Shown here piece by piece: positions 1-5,357 of a DNA stretch of 6,244 nucleotides (its first letter is position 1; the number at the start of each line of letters is the position of its first letter). The notes beneath the pieces were generated by a model. It worked only from the letters and a program-made list of their open reading frames with translations. It was not told where the DNA came from and searched no databases. Origin of the DNA: JBOHUX01 sp050734915. Its GTDB lineage: Bacteria > Chloroflexota > Dormibacteria > Dormibacterales > Dormibacteraceae. The translations under genes were made by a program, and so were the position numbers. The DNA lies in the NCBI GenBank assembly GCA_050734915.1, contig JBOHUX010000139.1, positions 1 to 6,244 of the forward strand, given 5' to 3'.

Positions 1-20
1 GCGGGGCCGCGCGGCCCCGC
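1..20. terminator. Perfect 20-bp GC palindrome, possible terminator stem
   Basis: The first 20 bases are identical to their own reverse complement and consist only of G and C. As RNA they could form a strong hairpin, after opening a few central pairs for a loop. No T-tract follows on either strand, so it is not a classical intrinsic terminator, though GC-rich genomes often lack the T-tract. It could end a gene lying left of the window, but it is cut by the window edge and the stem may extend further. Confidence 0.35.
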
Positions 21-108
21 GACGGACGCGAGCCACGGCGGGGCGACCGCGCCGCGTGGCGCGCGCCGGTCGGGCGAGTGCTGGATGTGGTAGTGCGACG
101 CATGGAGG

Positions 109-138
109 TTGTCTCGAGCCGGTGCCTGCCCGGATTAT
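109..138 (+). promoter_or_regulatory. Possible sigma-70-type promoter
   Basis: TTGTCT at 109-114 matches the -35 consensus at four of six positions. GATTAT at 133-138 matches the -10 consensus at four of six, with an 18-bp spacer. It is one of only two AT-rich patches in the region. A transcript from here would have a leader of about 145 nt before the 292 start. The match is weak and the call rests on position and base composition. Confidence 0.3.
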
Positions 139-260
139 AGGTGGGCGGGGCACGATCGACGCGGCGGGAGGGGTGCGAGCCGGAGGGCCCGCCCCGGTGG
201 GCGGTCTGTGTTGCATGTGCCTGGCGCCCCGTTCCGGACGGCCCGGCCCGGTGGCCCGGC

Positions 261-266
261 TATAGT
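261..266 (+). promoter_or_regulatory. Possible -10 element (TATAGT) for the 292-585 gene
   Basis: TATAGT matches the -10 consensus TATAAT at five of six positions and stands alone in GC-rich DNA 25 nt before the ATG at 292, which would give a short leader of about 20 nt. No convincing -35 lies at the right distance: TTCCGG at 232-237 is too far upstream. The core CTATAG is a small palindrome, so an operator is also possible. Confidence 0.35.
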
Positions 267-291
267 CCGGTCCCAGGATGGGTGGATCCTG

Positions 292-585
292 ATGGCACTG
301 GAACCGTTCGCCGACGCCGAGGTCAAGTACGAGGAGCTGGTGGAGCAGCGCCGGCGCGGCCTCATGGACGTGCGCGCCTTCCGCTCCGCCGTGCTCGACC
401 TCACCGTCCAGGACGGCGAGGGAGTCCAGTGGGTGCTCGGCCCGGGTGACGGCAACTGGTACCGGCACGATCGAGAGCGCTGGATCCCCGCCCAGCCCCC
501 CCGCCGCCTCGTGTGCCCCCACTGCGGGCACCACAACCTGACCCGCTACAGCTTCTGCGTCGAGTGCGGCCGGCTGCTGCGGTGA
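292..585 (+). CDS. Small soluble zinc-ribbon protein with Trp-rich module
   Basis: A 97-residue protein with no signal peptide or membrane segment. Residues 8-37 look helical and charged, like a short helical-hairpin (SHOCT-like) segment. Residues 47-64 carry three spaced tryptophans (W47, W56, W64) in a W-x(8)-WY-x(6)-W pattern suggesting a small beta-sheet module. Residues 75-92 form a zinc ribbon with C75-x2-C78 and C89-x2-C92. I associate this helix/Trp module/zinc-ribbon combination with uncharacterised Chloroflexota proteins; its function is unknown. The frame stays open back to 109, but the extra residues are Arg/Gly/Pro-rich like non-coding DNA. ATG 292 is therefore preferred, with a weak GGTGG about 6 nt upstream. 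It converges on the zinc-ribbon gene at 619-897, and the two may be unrelated in function. Confidence 0.8.
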   Translation: MALEPFADAEVKYEELVEQRRRGLMDVRAFRSAVLDLTVQDGEGVQWVLGPGDGNWYRHDRERWIPAQPPRRLVCPHCGHHNLTRYSFCVECGRLLR

Positions 586-591
586 GCCGGC

Positions 592-618
592 CGCGGCGGG
601 CTCACACCGGCCGCCGCG
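592..618. terminator. Stem-loop between convergent genes, possible bidirectional terminator
   Basis: CGCGGCGG at 592-599 pairs perfectly with CCGCCGCG at 611-618 across an 11-nt loop. It lies 6 nt after the stop of the plus-strand gene and abuts the stop codon of the minus-strand gene, as expected for a terminator shared by convergent genes. There is no T-tract on either side, so intrinsic termination is uncertain. It could instead protect transcript 3' ends. Confidence 0.45.
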
Positions 619-897
619 CTACCTGAGCGAGTGGTAGAGCCCGATCGCGATCGCGATCAGGATCGGGATCAGCGCCGCCAGGATCCAGAACCGCGACGCC
701 GCCGACCGGCGGGGACCGAGCACCATCTCGTGCCCGCAGAAGCCGCAGTAGCGGTCGAACGGCCCGCAGACTCCCATGCACGACCCGCACGATCGGAGCT
801 GGAACGCGCAGCTGGCACAGTGGTCCACGTACATGGCGGGCTGGTCGCACCGCGGGCAGAGGCGTGGCGCGGTGAGGGCCATCGGCGGCAGCTTCAT
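619..897 (-). CDS. Membrane-anchored double zinc-ribbon protein
   Basis: A 92-residue protein with nine cysteines. The first zinc site is C14-x2-C17 with C27-x2-C30. The second is C37-x2-C40 with C51-x2-C54, and C44 is spare or an alternative ligand. Residues about 70-88 form a single hydrophobic segment rich in Ile, Leu and Ala, followed by only a few residues. Arg63, Arg64 and Arg69 before this segment predict that the zinc ribbons stay in the cytoplasm, so it looks like a C-terminally anchored protein. A role in holding a partner or nucleic acid at the membrane is possible but unproven, and I cannot assign a family. It lies 42 nt after rnj on the same strand and is probably its co-transcribed last gene. 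ATG 897 is used; Met6 (882) is an alternative, and neither has a strong ribosome-binding site. Confidence 0.75.
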   Translation of the reverse strand: MKLPPMALTAPRLCPRCDQPAMYVDHCASCAFQLRSCGSCMGVCGPFDRYCGFCGHEMVLGPRRSAASRFWILAALIPILIAIAIGLYHSLR

Positions 898-939
898 GCT
901 GGCTCTCGCTGTTCGGCTACGAGCGGGGGGCCGCCGGGC

Positions 940-2622
940 TCAAATCTCGGTCACAACCGGGATGACCATCGGTCGCCTCTTGGTGCGCTGGTGGATGCGC
1001 CTGGAAACCGAGTCGTGGATCGCGTCCTTGACCACGTCCTTGACCACGCTCGTCTCCCGCATACCCTTGGAGGCCCGGGCCAGGCCCCGGAGCACGTCCT
1101 CGCGGAGCTCGTCCATCAGCTCCGCGGAGAGCTCCGGCTCCATGAAGCCGCGCGACACCCACTCCGGGCCTGCGCGCACCGCCCCGGTGTCGCGGTCCAC
1201 CGCGATCGTGACGAAGACGATCCCATCCTCCGCCAGCCGGCGCCGGTCGCGAAGCACGACCTGTTCGACGTCTCCGATGCCGAGGCCGTCCACGAAGACC
1301 AGCCCCGCGCTCGTCTTGGGACCCTTCTCCATCGACTCCGCGGAGAGCTCGACCGAATCGCCGTCCTCGACGATCAGCACCTGGGAGTCCTTCAGCCCCA
1401 CCTCGCCGGCGATGTCGGCGTGATGGAGAAGCTGCCGGTACTCGCCGTGGACGGGGATGAAGAAGCGCGGCCGGATCAGGCTCAGCATCAGCTTCAGCTC
1501 GTCCCGATAGGCGTGGCCGGAGACGTGGACCCGCCCCACCTGCGAGTAGAAGACGCGGGCGCCGTTCTTGTAGAGGTTGTTGATGGTCCGGTGCACGAGC
1601 AGCTCGTTGCCCGGGATGGGGGTGGCGGAGATGACCACCCAATCCCCCGCCCTGACGTTGACGACCGGATGTCTCATGGACGCGAACCTCGTCAGTGCCG
1701 ACATCGGCTCGCCCTGGCTACCGGCCGTCAGCAGCACGAGACGGTTGTCGTCGATGCCCTCGACCTCGTCCAGACGCACGACCAGATCGCCGGGCACGTC
1801 GAGGAAGCCCAGTTCCCGGGCGGTGCGGAAGTTGTTGACGAGGCTTCGGCCGATCACAGCCAGGCGCCGCCCCGATGCCTCCGTCAGGCGGACGACCTGC
1901 TGCAGCCGGTAGATGTTGGAGGCGAAGGTGGCGACCGCGATCCGTCCGGGCGCGTCCCGGAAGATCGCCTCGAAGGGGGCCACCAGCTCCCTCTCCGATC
2001 CGCTGTACCCGGCCCGCTCGGCATTGGTGGAGTCGCTCAGCATGAGCAGCACGCCGTCGTGACCGATCTGCGCGAGGCGACGCAGGTCGGTCGGGCGGCC
2101 GTCCAGCGGTGCCGCGTCGAGCTTGAAATCGCCCGTGTAGAGGACGCGGCCGACCGGCGTCCCGATCGAGAGGGCGACGGCGTCGGGGATGCTGTGACAG
2201 ACGGCCACCGTCTCCACCCGGAAGGGCCCGAGCTGGACCTCGTCGCCGACGCGCACCTCACGCAGATCCGACTCGCGGAGGAAGCGGTGCTCGCGGAGCT
2301 TGGGCGCGACCAGCCCCAGTGTCAGCCGGGTGCCGTAAACGGGCGGCACCGAGCCCGTCTCGGCTGCTAGGCGGCGCAGCACGAACGGGAGCGCGCCGAT
2401 GTGGTCCTCGTGGCCGTGGGTGAGGAAGATGCCGCAGACCTTCCGCTCCCCCTCCAGGAGGTGGGAGATGTCCGGGATGACGAGGTCTATCCCGAGCATG
2501 TCCTCCTGGGGGAACATGAGCCCGGCGTCGACGACCAGCACCTGGCCCTCCCATTCCAGCGCCCACATGTTGAGTCCGACCTCGCCGAGGCCGCCGAGAG
2601 GCACGTACTCGAGCTTGGACAT
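940..2622 (-). CDS. rnj: Ribonuclease J (metallo-beta-lactamase/beta-CASP RNase)
   Basis: A 560-residue cytoplasmic RNase with 5'-3' exonuclease and endonuclease activity in mRNA decay and rRNA maturation; about 555 residues is usual. The N-terminus has the conserved GGLGEVG (10-16) and VDAGLMFP (31-38). Metal ligands are visible: H69, H71, D73 and H74 in THGHEDH, H143 in CHSIPD and D165 in YTGDFK. The beta-CASP part shows SDSTNAERAG (from 196), GSQGEP (301-306), SGHA with H370 and VHGEYR with H392. The C-terminal domain (about 450-560) is complete. The start at 2622 fits the family N-terminus without extension. Its ATG shares one base with the TGA of the upstream glycosylase gene (TGATG). 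No Shine-Dalgarno precedes it, since the upstream bases are pyrimidine-rich, so translation probably depends on coupling. One small oddity is Tyr238 in FASNIYR, where relatives I recall have His. Confidence 0.97.
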   Translation of the reverse strand: MSKLEYVPLGGLGEVGLNMWALEWEGQVLVVDAGLMFPQEDMLGIDLVIPDISHLLEGERKVCGIFLTHGHEDHIGALPFVLRRLAAETGSVPPVYGTRLTLGLVAPKLREHRFLRESDLREVRVGDEVQLGPFRVETVAVCHSIPDAVALSIGTPVGRVLYTGDFKLDAAPLDGRPTDLRRLAQIGHDGVLLMLSDSTNAERAGYSGSERELVAPFEAIFRDAPGRIAVATFASNIYRLQQVVRLTEASGRRLAVIGRSLVNNFRTARELGFLDVPGDLVVRLDEVEGIDDNRLVLLTAGSQGEPMSALTRFASMRHPVVNVRAGDWVVISATPIPGNELLVHRTINNLYKNGARVFYSQVGRVHVSGHAYRDELKLMLSLIRPRFFIPVHGEYRQLLHHADIAGEVGLKDSQVLIVEDGDSVELSAESMEKGPKTSAGLVFVDGLGIGDVEQVVLRDRRRLAEDGIVFVTIAVDRDTGAVRAGPEWVSRGFMEPELSAELMDELREDVLRGLARASKGMRETSVVKDVVKDAIHDSVSRRIHQRTKRRPMVIPVVTEI

Positions 2623-3392
2623 CAGAGGAGGGAGAGCTGCTCCGGATCCGCGCCGCGCGCGGCCGCCGGAGCCGGAGCCGGGGCCGGCGGCGGGTTGGCG
2701 GGCGGCGCGGCTGGAACCAGGTCCAGCTGGGCGGCCTCCGGCGGGCCGCCCGGCTCTTTGGACCCCGGGCCGGGGCCTTCCGCCTCCGGCGCCGGCGCCC
2801 GGATGGTCCGATCCAGGTACCGCCGCACGCCCTCGAAGTCGCGCTCGAGATCGGCCACCAGCGAGCCGTTGTGGAGGGCCGCCGCGGGGTGGTAGACGGG
2901 CATGTAGGTGACTCCCTCCCTCTCCACGATCGACCCGTGCACGCGGCTGATCCCGCCCTGGCCGGGCAGCAGCCGTTCGAGGGCATGCCGTCCAAGGACC
3001 AGCACCACCCGGGGCCGGACCAGCGCGAGCTGGGCCCGCAGATACCGCTCGCACGACTCCGCCTCGTGGGGCATCGGATCGCGGTTCCGCGGCGGCCGGC
3101 ACTTGAGCACGTTCGTGATGTAGACGTCCTCACGCCGAAGACCGATGCCGGCCAGCAGGGTGTCGAGCAGCTTGCCGGCGGGACCGACGAAGGGGTGGCC
3201 CTGGACGTCCTCGTTGAAGCCCGGCGCCTCCCCCACGATCATGATGTCGGCCGGGCAGGGCCCACTGCCGGGCACCGCCTGGGTGCGGGTGGCGTGCAGG
3301 CCGCAGAGGGTGCAGGCTCTGATGGTCGCGTGGAGCCTGGCCAGCTCCCCTGTCGCGGCGCCGCTGCCCGAGAAGTCCTTGCTAGCTGACAT
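2622..3392 (-). CDS. Family 4 uracil-DNA glycosylase (4Fe-4S) with disordered tail
   Basis: A 256-residue enzyme that removes uracil from DNA arising by cytosine deamination or dUMP misincorporation, starting base-excision repair. The catalytic domain covers about 15-195. Cluster cysteines C27, C30, C98 and C114 are all present. GEAPGFNED (54-62) is the uracil-binding active-site motif of family 4, and FVGPAGKLLD (68-77) and YHPAAAL (167-173, with H168) follow. Family 5 enzymes differ at the first motif, which supports family 4. Residues 200-256 form a Pro/Ala/Gly-rich, probably disordered tail containing QLDLV (222-226) and ending in QLSLL (252-256); both resemble the bacterial beta-clamp-binding pentapeptide QL[SD]LF. 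The gene overlaps the end of dapA by 11 nt and shares one base with rnj. Its ATG has only a weak GGCGGTG upstream. A repair gene between dapA and rnj is unusual. Confidence 0.95.
   Translation of the reverse strand: MSASKDFSGSGAATGELARLHATIRACTLCGLHATRTQAVPGSGPCPADIMIVGEAPGFNEDVQGHPFVGPAGKLLDTLLAGIGLRREDVYITNVLKCRPPRNRDPMPHEAESCERYLRAQLALVRPRVVLVLGRHALERLLPGQGGISRVHGSIVEREGVTYMPVYHPAAALHNGSLVADLERDFEGVRRYLDRTIRAPAPEAEGPGPGSKEPGGPPEAAQLDLVPAAPPANPPPAPAPAPAAARGADPEQLSLL
2625..2639 (-). other. C-terminal beta-clamp-binding-like motif QLSLL
   Basis: These codons encode residues 252-256 of the uracil-DNA glycosylase, the last five before the stop. They match the clamp (DnaN) binding consensus QL[SD]LF except for Leu in place of the final Phe. 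A free C-terminus after a disordered linker is a usual place for such motifs. Binding is inferred from the motif only. Confidence 0.5.
2715..2729 (-). other. Internal beta-clamp-binding-like motif QLDLV
   Basis: These codons encode residues 222-226 of the uracil-DNA glycosylase, inside the Pro/Ala-rich tail. The sequence fits QL[SD]L followed by a hydrophobic residue (Val instead of Phe). It is separated from the terminal motif by 25 residues of Pro/Ala-rich linker. It is weaker than the terminal one because of Val at the last position. Confidence 0.35.
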
Positions 3393-4299
3393 GCACCGCC
3401 ATTTTCGGGAAGGTGACGAGATCCCCCGCGGCGGCGACCGCCGCCATGGTCCGAGCCATCTCGGGCGCGGCCATCTCCGTGAGCGGGAGCCGGAAGGGGC
3501 CGGCCGGGAAGCCGAGCCGGTTGAGAGCCGACTTGACCGGAATCGGGTTGCTGGCCACCGTCATCAGGGCGGTGATCAGAGGCAGGAGGTGCCCGTGGAG
3601 GGCGCCGGCGGTGGCGGGCTCGCCGCCGAGATGAGCCTCGATCATGGCCCGCATCGCGCCGCCCGCCAGGTGGGAGACGACACAGATCACGCCGTGGCCG
3701 CCGATCGCGAGCAGCGGCAGCGTGAAGCCGTCGTCTCCGCTCCAGACCCGGAAGGCGGCCGGCCTGCCGGCGCAGATGAGTCCCATCTGGTCGATGTTCG
3801 CGCTCGCCTCCTTGACCCCGGCGATGTTGGGGATCTCGGCACAGCGAAGGGCTGTCTCGGCGGACATGTTGACGCCGGTGCGGCCTGGGATGTTGTACAT
3901 CACGATGGGCGCGGCGACGGCGTTGGCGATCGCCGCGAAGTGCCGGAAGATGCCCTCCTGCGTGGGCTTGTTGTAGTAGGGCACCACGCACAGAAGCCCG
4001 TCGGCGCCCGCGTCGATGGCCGCCTTCGAGAGCTCGATCGAGTGGCGGGTGTCGTTGCCGCCGGTGCCCGTGATCACTGTCTGCTCGGGTATCGCCGCCT
4101 TGACGCGGCGGGTCAGCTCGAGCTTCTCGGGGTCAGTGAGGGTCGGGGACTCGCCGGTGGTGCCGCACACGACCACCCCGTCGGACCCGTCCGCGACCAG
4201 GATCCGGGCCAGGCGGGAGGCACTCTCGTAATCGAGGGAGCCGTCCGCCCGGAACGGCGTCACCATGGCCGTGAGCAGGCGGCCCAGGTCGCGCGTCAT
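3382..4299 (-). CDS. dapA: 4-hydroxy-tetrahydrodipicolinate synthase
   Basis: A 305-residue TIM-barrel lyase that condenses pyruvate with aspartate semialdehyde, the first committed step of the diaminopimelate/lysine pathway. Visible residues are the GTTGES loop (46-51, with T47 and T48), PYYNKP with Y108/Y109, YNIPGR with Y135 and R140, and the Schiff-base lysine K163 in GVKEAS. SGDD (187-190) and GGHGVI (200-205) are typical. Length is usual (about 290-305). At the positions matching the E. coli lysine-binding residues His56 and Glu84 this protein has Lys59 and His86, as in the GESPT..D.EK and DT.HSI stretches of the mycobacterial enzyme, so it is probably not inhibited by lysine. Its ATG shares a base with the asd stop (TGATG), and GGGGGTG sits 5 nt upstream as a ribosome-binding site. 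The 3' end overlaps the glycosylase gene by 11 nt. Confidence 0.97.
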   Translation of the reverse strand: MTRDLGRLLTAMVTPFRADGSLDYESASRLARILVADGSDGVVVCGTTGESPTLTDPEKLELTRRVKAAIPEQTVITGTGGNDTRHSIELSKAAIDAGADGLLCVVPYYNKPTQEGIFRHFAAIANAVAAPIVMYNIPGRTGVNMSAETALRCAEIPNIAGVKEASANIDQMGLICAGRPAAFRVWSGDDGFTLPLLAIGGHGVICVVSHLAGGAMRAMIEAHLGGEPATAGALHGHLLPLITALMTVASNPIPVKSALNRLGFPAGPFRLPLTEMAAPEMARTMAAVAAAGDLVTFPKMAVHVS

Positions 4300-5321
4300 C
4301 AGAGCACCCCCATCTCGATCGCGAGCTCAGCGATCTGCACCGCGTTCAGCGCCGCCCCCTTCCGGAGGTTGTCGGCGACCACCCAGAGGGCGAGGCCGCG
4401 CGGGGTCGCCAGATCGTCGCGGATCCGGCCCACGAACACCTCGTCGCGGCCCGCGGCTCCGCTCGGGAGCGGGTAGACGCCGGCGGCGTAGTCGTCCATC
4501 ACGATCACGCCGGGGGCGATCCCGAGCAGCTCGCGGGCCTCGTCGGCGGTCAGCATGTCGTCGGTCTCCAGGAAAACCGCCTCTCCGTGGCCGACCGGGA
4601 CCGGGACCCGGACACAGGTGGCCACCACCGGCAGGTCGGGGTCGTGGAGGATCTTCCGCGTCTCCCGGACCAGCTTCCACTCCTCCTCGCTGTAACCCTC
4701 TGGCCCCGGCCGCCAACCGCCGGGGACGACGTTGTTCGCGAGCTGGTGGGGATAGACGCGAGCCGCGGGCCGCCCGCCCCCGGCGATCGCCCGCGTCTGC
4801 TCGGCCAGCTCCTCGACGAGCTCGCGGCCGTATCCGGAGGCGGCCTGGTAGGTGGCGACCGTGACCCGCGCCAGGCCCGCCCGGCGGCGGATCGGCTCCA
4901 GCACCACCGCGAGCTGGATCGTCGAGCAATTGGGGTTGGCGATGATCCCCTCGTGGGCACGGACGTCGGCCGGGTTGACCTCCGGCACCACCAGGGGCAC
5001 GTTGTCCTTCATCCGCCATGCGGAGCTGTTGTCGATCACCAGCGCCCCCGCCGCGGCGGCCAGGGGCGCGAACTCGGACGCGATCTCCGCACTGGCCGCG
5101 AACAGGCAAAGGTCGAGGTCCGCGAAGGAATCCTTCGCGATCGGCTCCACCGCCACCGAGGAGCCGTTGACGGCGATCCGCTGCCCGACCGACCGTTCCG
5201 AGGCCAGAGCCCGGACGCAAGCCGTGGGGAACGAGCGCTGGTGCAGGATTCTCAGCATCTCGCCACCGACCAGCCCGGTGGCGCCCACGACGGCGACGCG
5301 AAGCGATCGCCTGGCGTCCAT
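4299..5321 (-). CDS. asd: Aspartate-semialdehyde dehydrogenase
   Basis: A 340-residue NADP-dependent enzyme that reduces 4-aspartyl phosphate to aspartate semialdehyde, the branch-point intermediate for lysine/diaminopimelate, threonine and methionine. The Rossmann motif GATGLVGG is at 13-20. The phosphate-binding region IDNSSAWRM is at 96-104 (R103), and catalytic Cys132 lies in NPNCST. YQAASG holds Q159, EEWKL holds K216, and VRVPVPVGHGEAV holds R238 and His245. NLRKGAALN (318-326) is a family signature near the C-terminus. Length is typical. The open frame extends far upstream, but that part runs antisense-like through dapB, so ATG 5321, eight codons before the first beta strand, is chosen. 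There is no clear Shine-Dalgarno. It follows dapB by 26 nt and precedes dapA with a 1-nt overlap, so the three genes encode consecutive enzymes. Confidence 0.97.
   Translation of the reverse strand: MDARRSLRVAVVGATGLVGGEMLRILHQRSFPTACVRALASERSVGQRIAVNGSSVAVEPIAKDSFADLDLCLFAASAEIASEFAPLAAAAGALVIDNSSAWRMKDNVPLVVPEVNPADVRAHEGIIANPNCSTIQLAVVLEPIRRRAGLARVTVATYQAASGYGRELVEELAEQTRAIAGGGRPAARVYPHQLANNVVPGGWRPGPEGYSEEEWKLVRETRKILHDPDLPVVATCVRVPVPVGHGEAVFLETDDMLTADEARELLGIAPGVIVMDDYAAGVYPLPSGAAGRDEVFVGRIRDDLATPRGLALWVVADNLRKGAALNAVQIAELAIEMGVL
4305..4311 (-). promoter_or_regulatory. Ribosome-binding site for dapA within the asd 3' end
   Basis: Read on the minus strand this is GGGGGTG, one mismatch from GGAGGTG, placed 5 nt before the dapA ATG. 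It lies inside the last codons of asd. It suggests dapA can recruit ribosomes itself as well as through coupling at TGATG, unlike rnj, which has the same junction but no such site. Confidence 0.55.
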
Positions 5322-5341
5322 CCGAAGAAGTCTAAGAGACC

Positions 5342-5357
5342 CGGCCTCTAGAGGCCG
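5342..5357. repeat. 16-bp perfect palindrome over the dapB stop codon
   Basis: CGGCCTCTAGAGGCCG equals its own reverse complement. In the transcript it would fold as a 6-bp stem (CGGCCU/AGGCCG) with a CUAG tetraloop, with the dapB stop codon UAG inside the loop. It sits 21 nt before the asd start. It might influence ribosome movement from dapB to asd or mark an RNA processing site, or it may be chance in GC-rich DNA. There is no T-tract, so a terminator is unlikely. Confidence 0.4.

Larger units (their letters stand above)
21..291. other. GC-rich intergenic stretch, no gene recognised
   Basis: I see no credible gene here. Open frames exist on both strands, but their translations are Arg/Gly/Pro-rich and show no domain or motif, as expected from GC-rich non-coding DNA. 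Two short AT-rich islands (around 133-140 and 261-266) stand out and are listed separately as promoter candidates for the gene starting at 292. No tRNA or other structured RNA was recognised. Confidence 0.6.

Noticed and set aside
643..685. Cluster of six GATC sites including GCGATCGC
   Set aside because: It is explained by repeated ATC isoleucine codons in the Ile/Ala-rich membrane segment of the 92-aa protein. No origin or other regulatory context is seen.
631..2370. Long plus-strand open frame of 579 codons opposite rnj
   Set aside because: It lies antisense to a gene with complete RNase J motifs. Its translation is rich in His, Arg, Asp and Glu with no recognisable domain, which is typical of an antisense frame kept open by high GC codon bias.
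2640..2790. GCCGGA/GCCGGG repeats as a possible DNA repeat element
   Set aside because: These are the codons of the Pro/Ala-rich tail of the glycosylase: low-complexity coding sequence rather than a separate repeat.
2623..3102. N-terminal extension of RNase J by up to 160 residues in the open frame
   Set aside because: The extra part is Arg/Pro/Gly-rich and is an out-of-frame reading of the glycosylase gene. The family N-terminus matches the start at 2622.
3145..4476. Plus-strand open frame of 443 codons opposite the glycosylase gene and dapA
   Set aside because: It spans the antisense of two well-supported genes and part of a third. It has no domain, and its composition changes along its length following the genes beneath.
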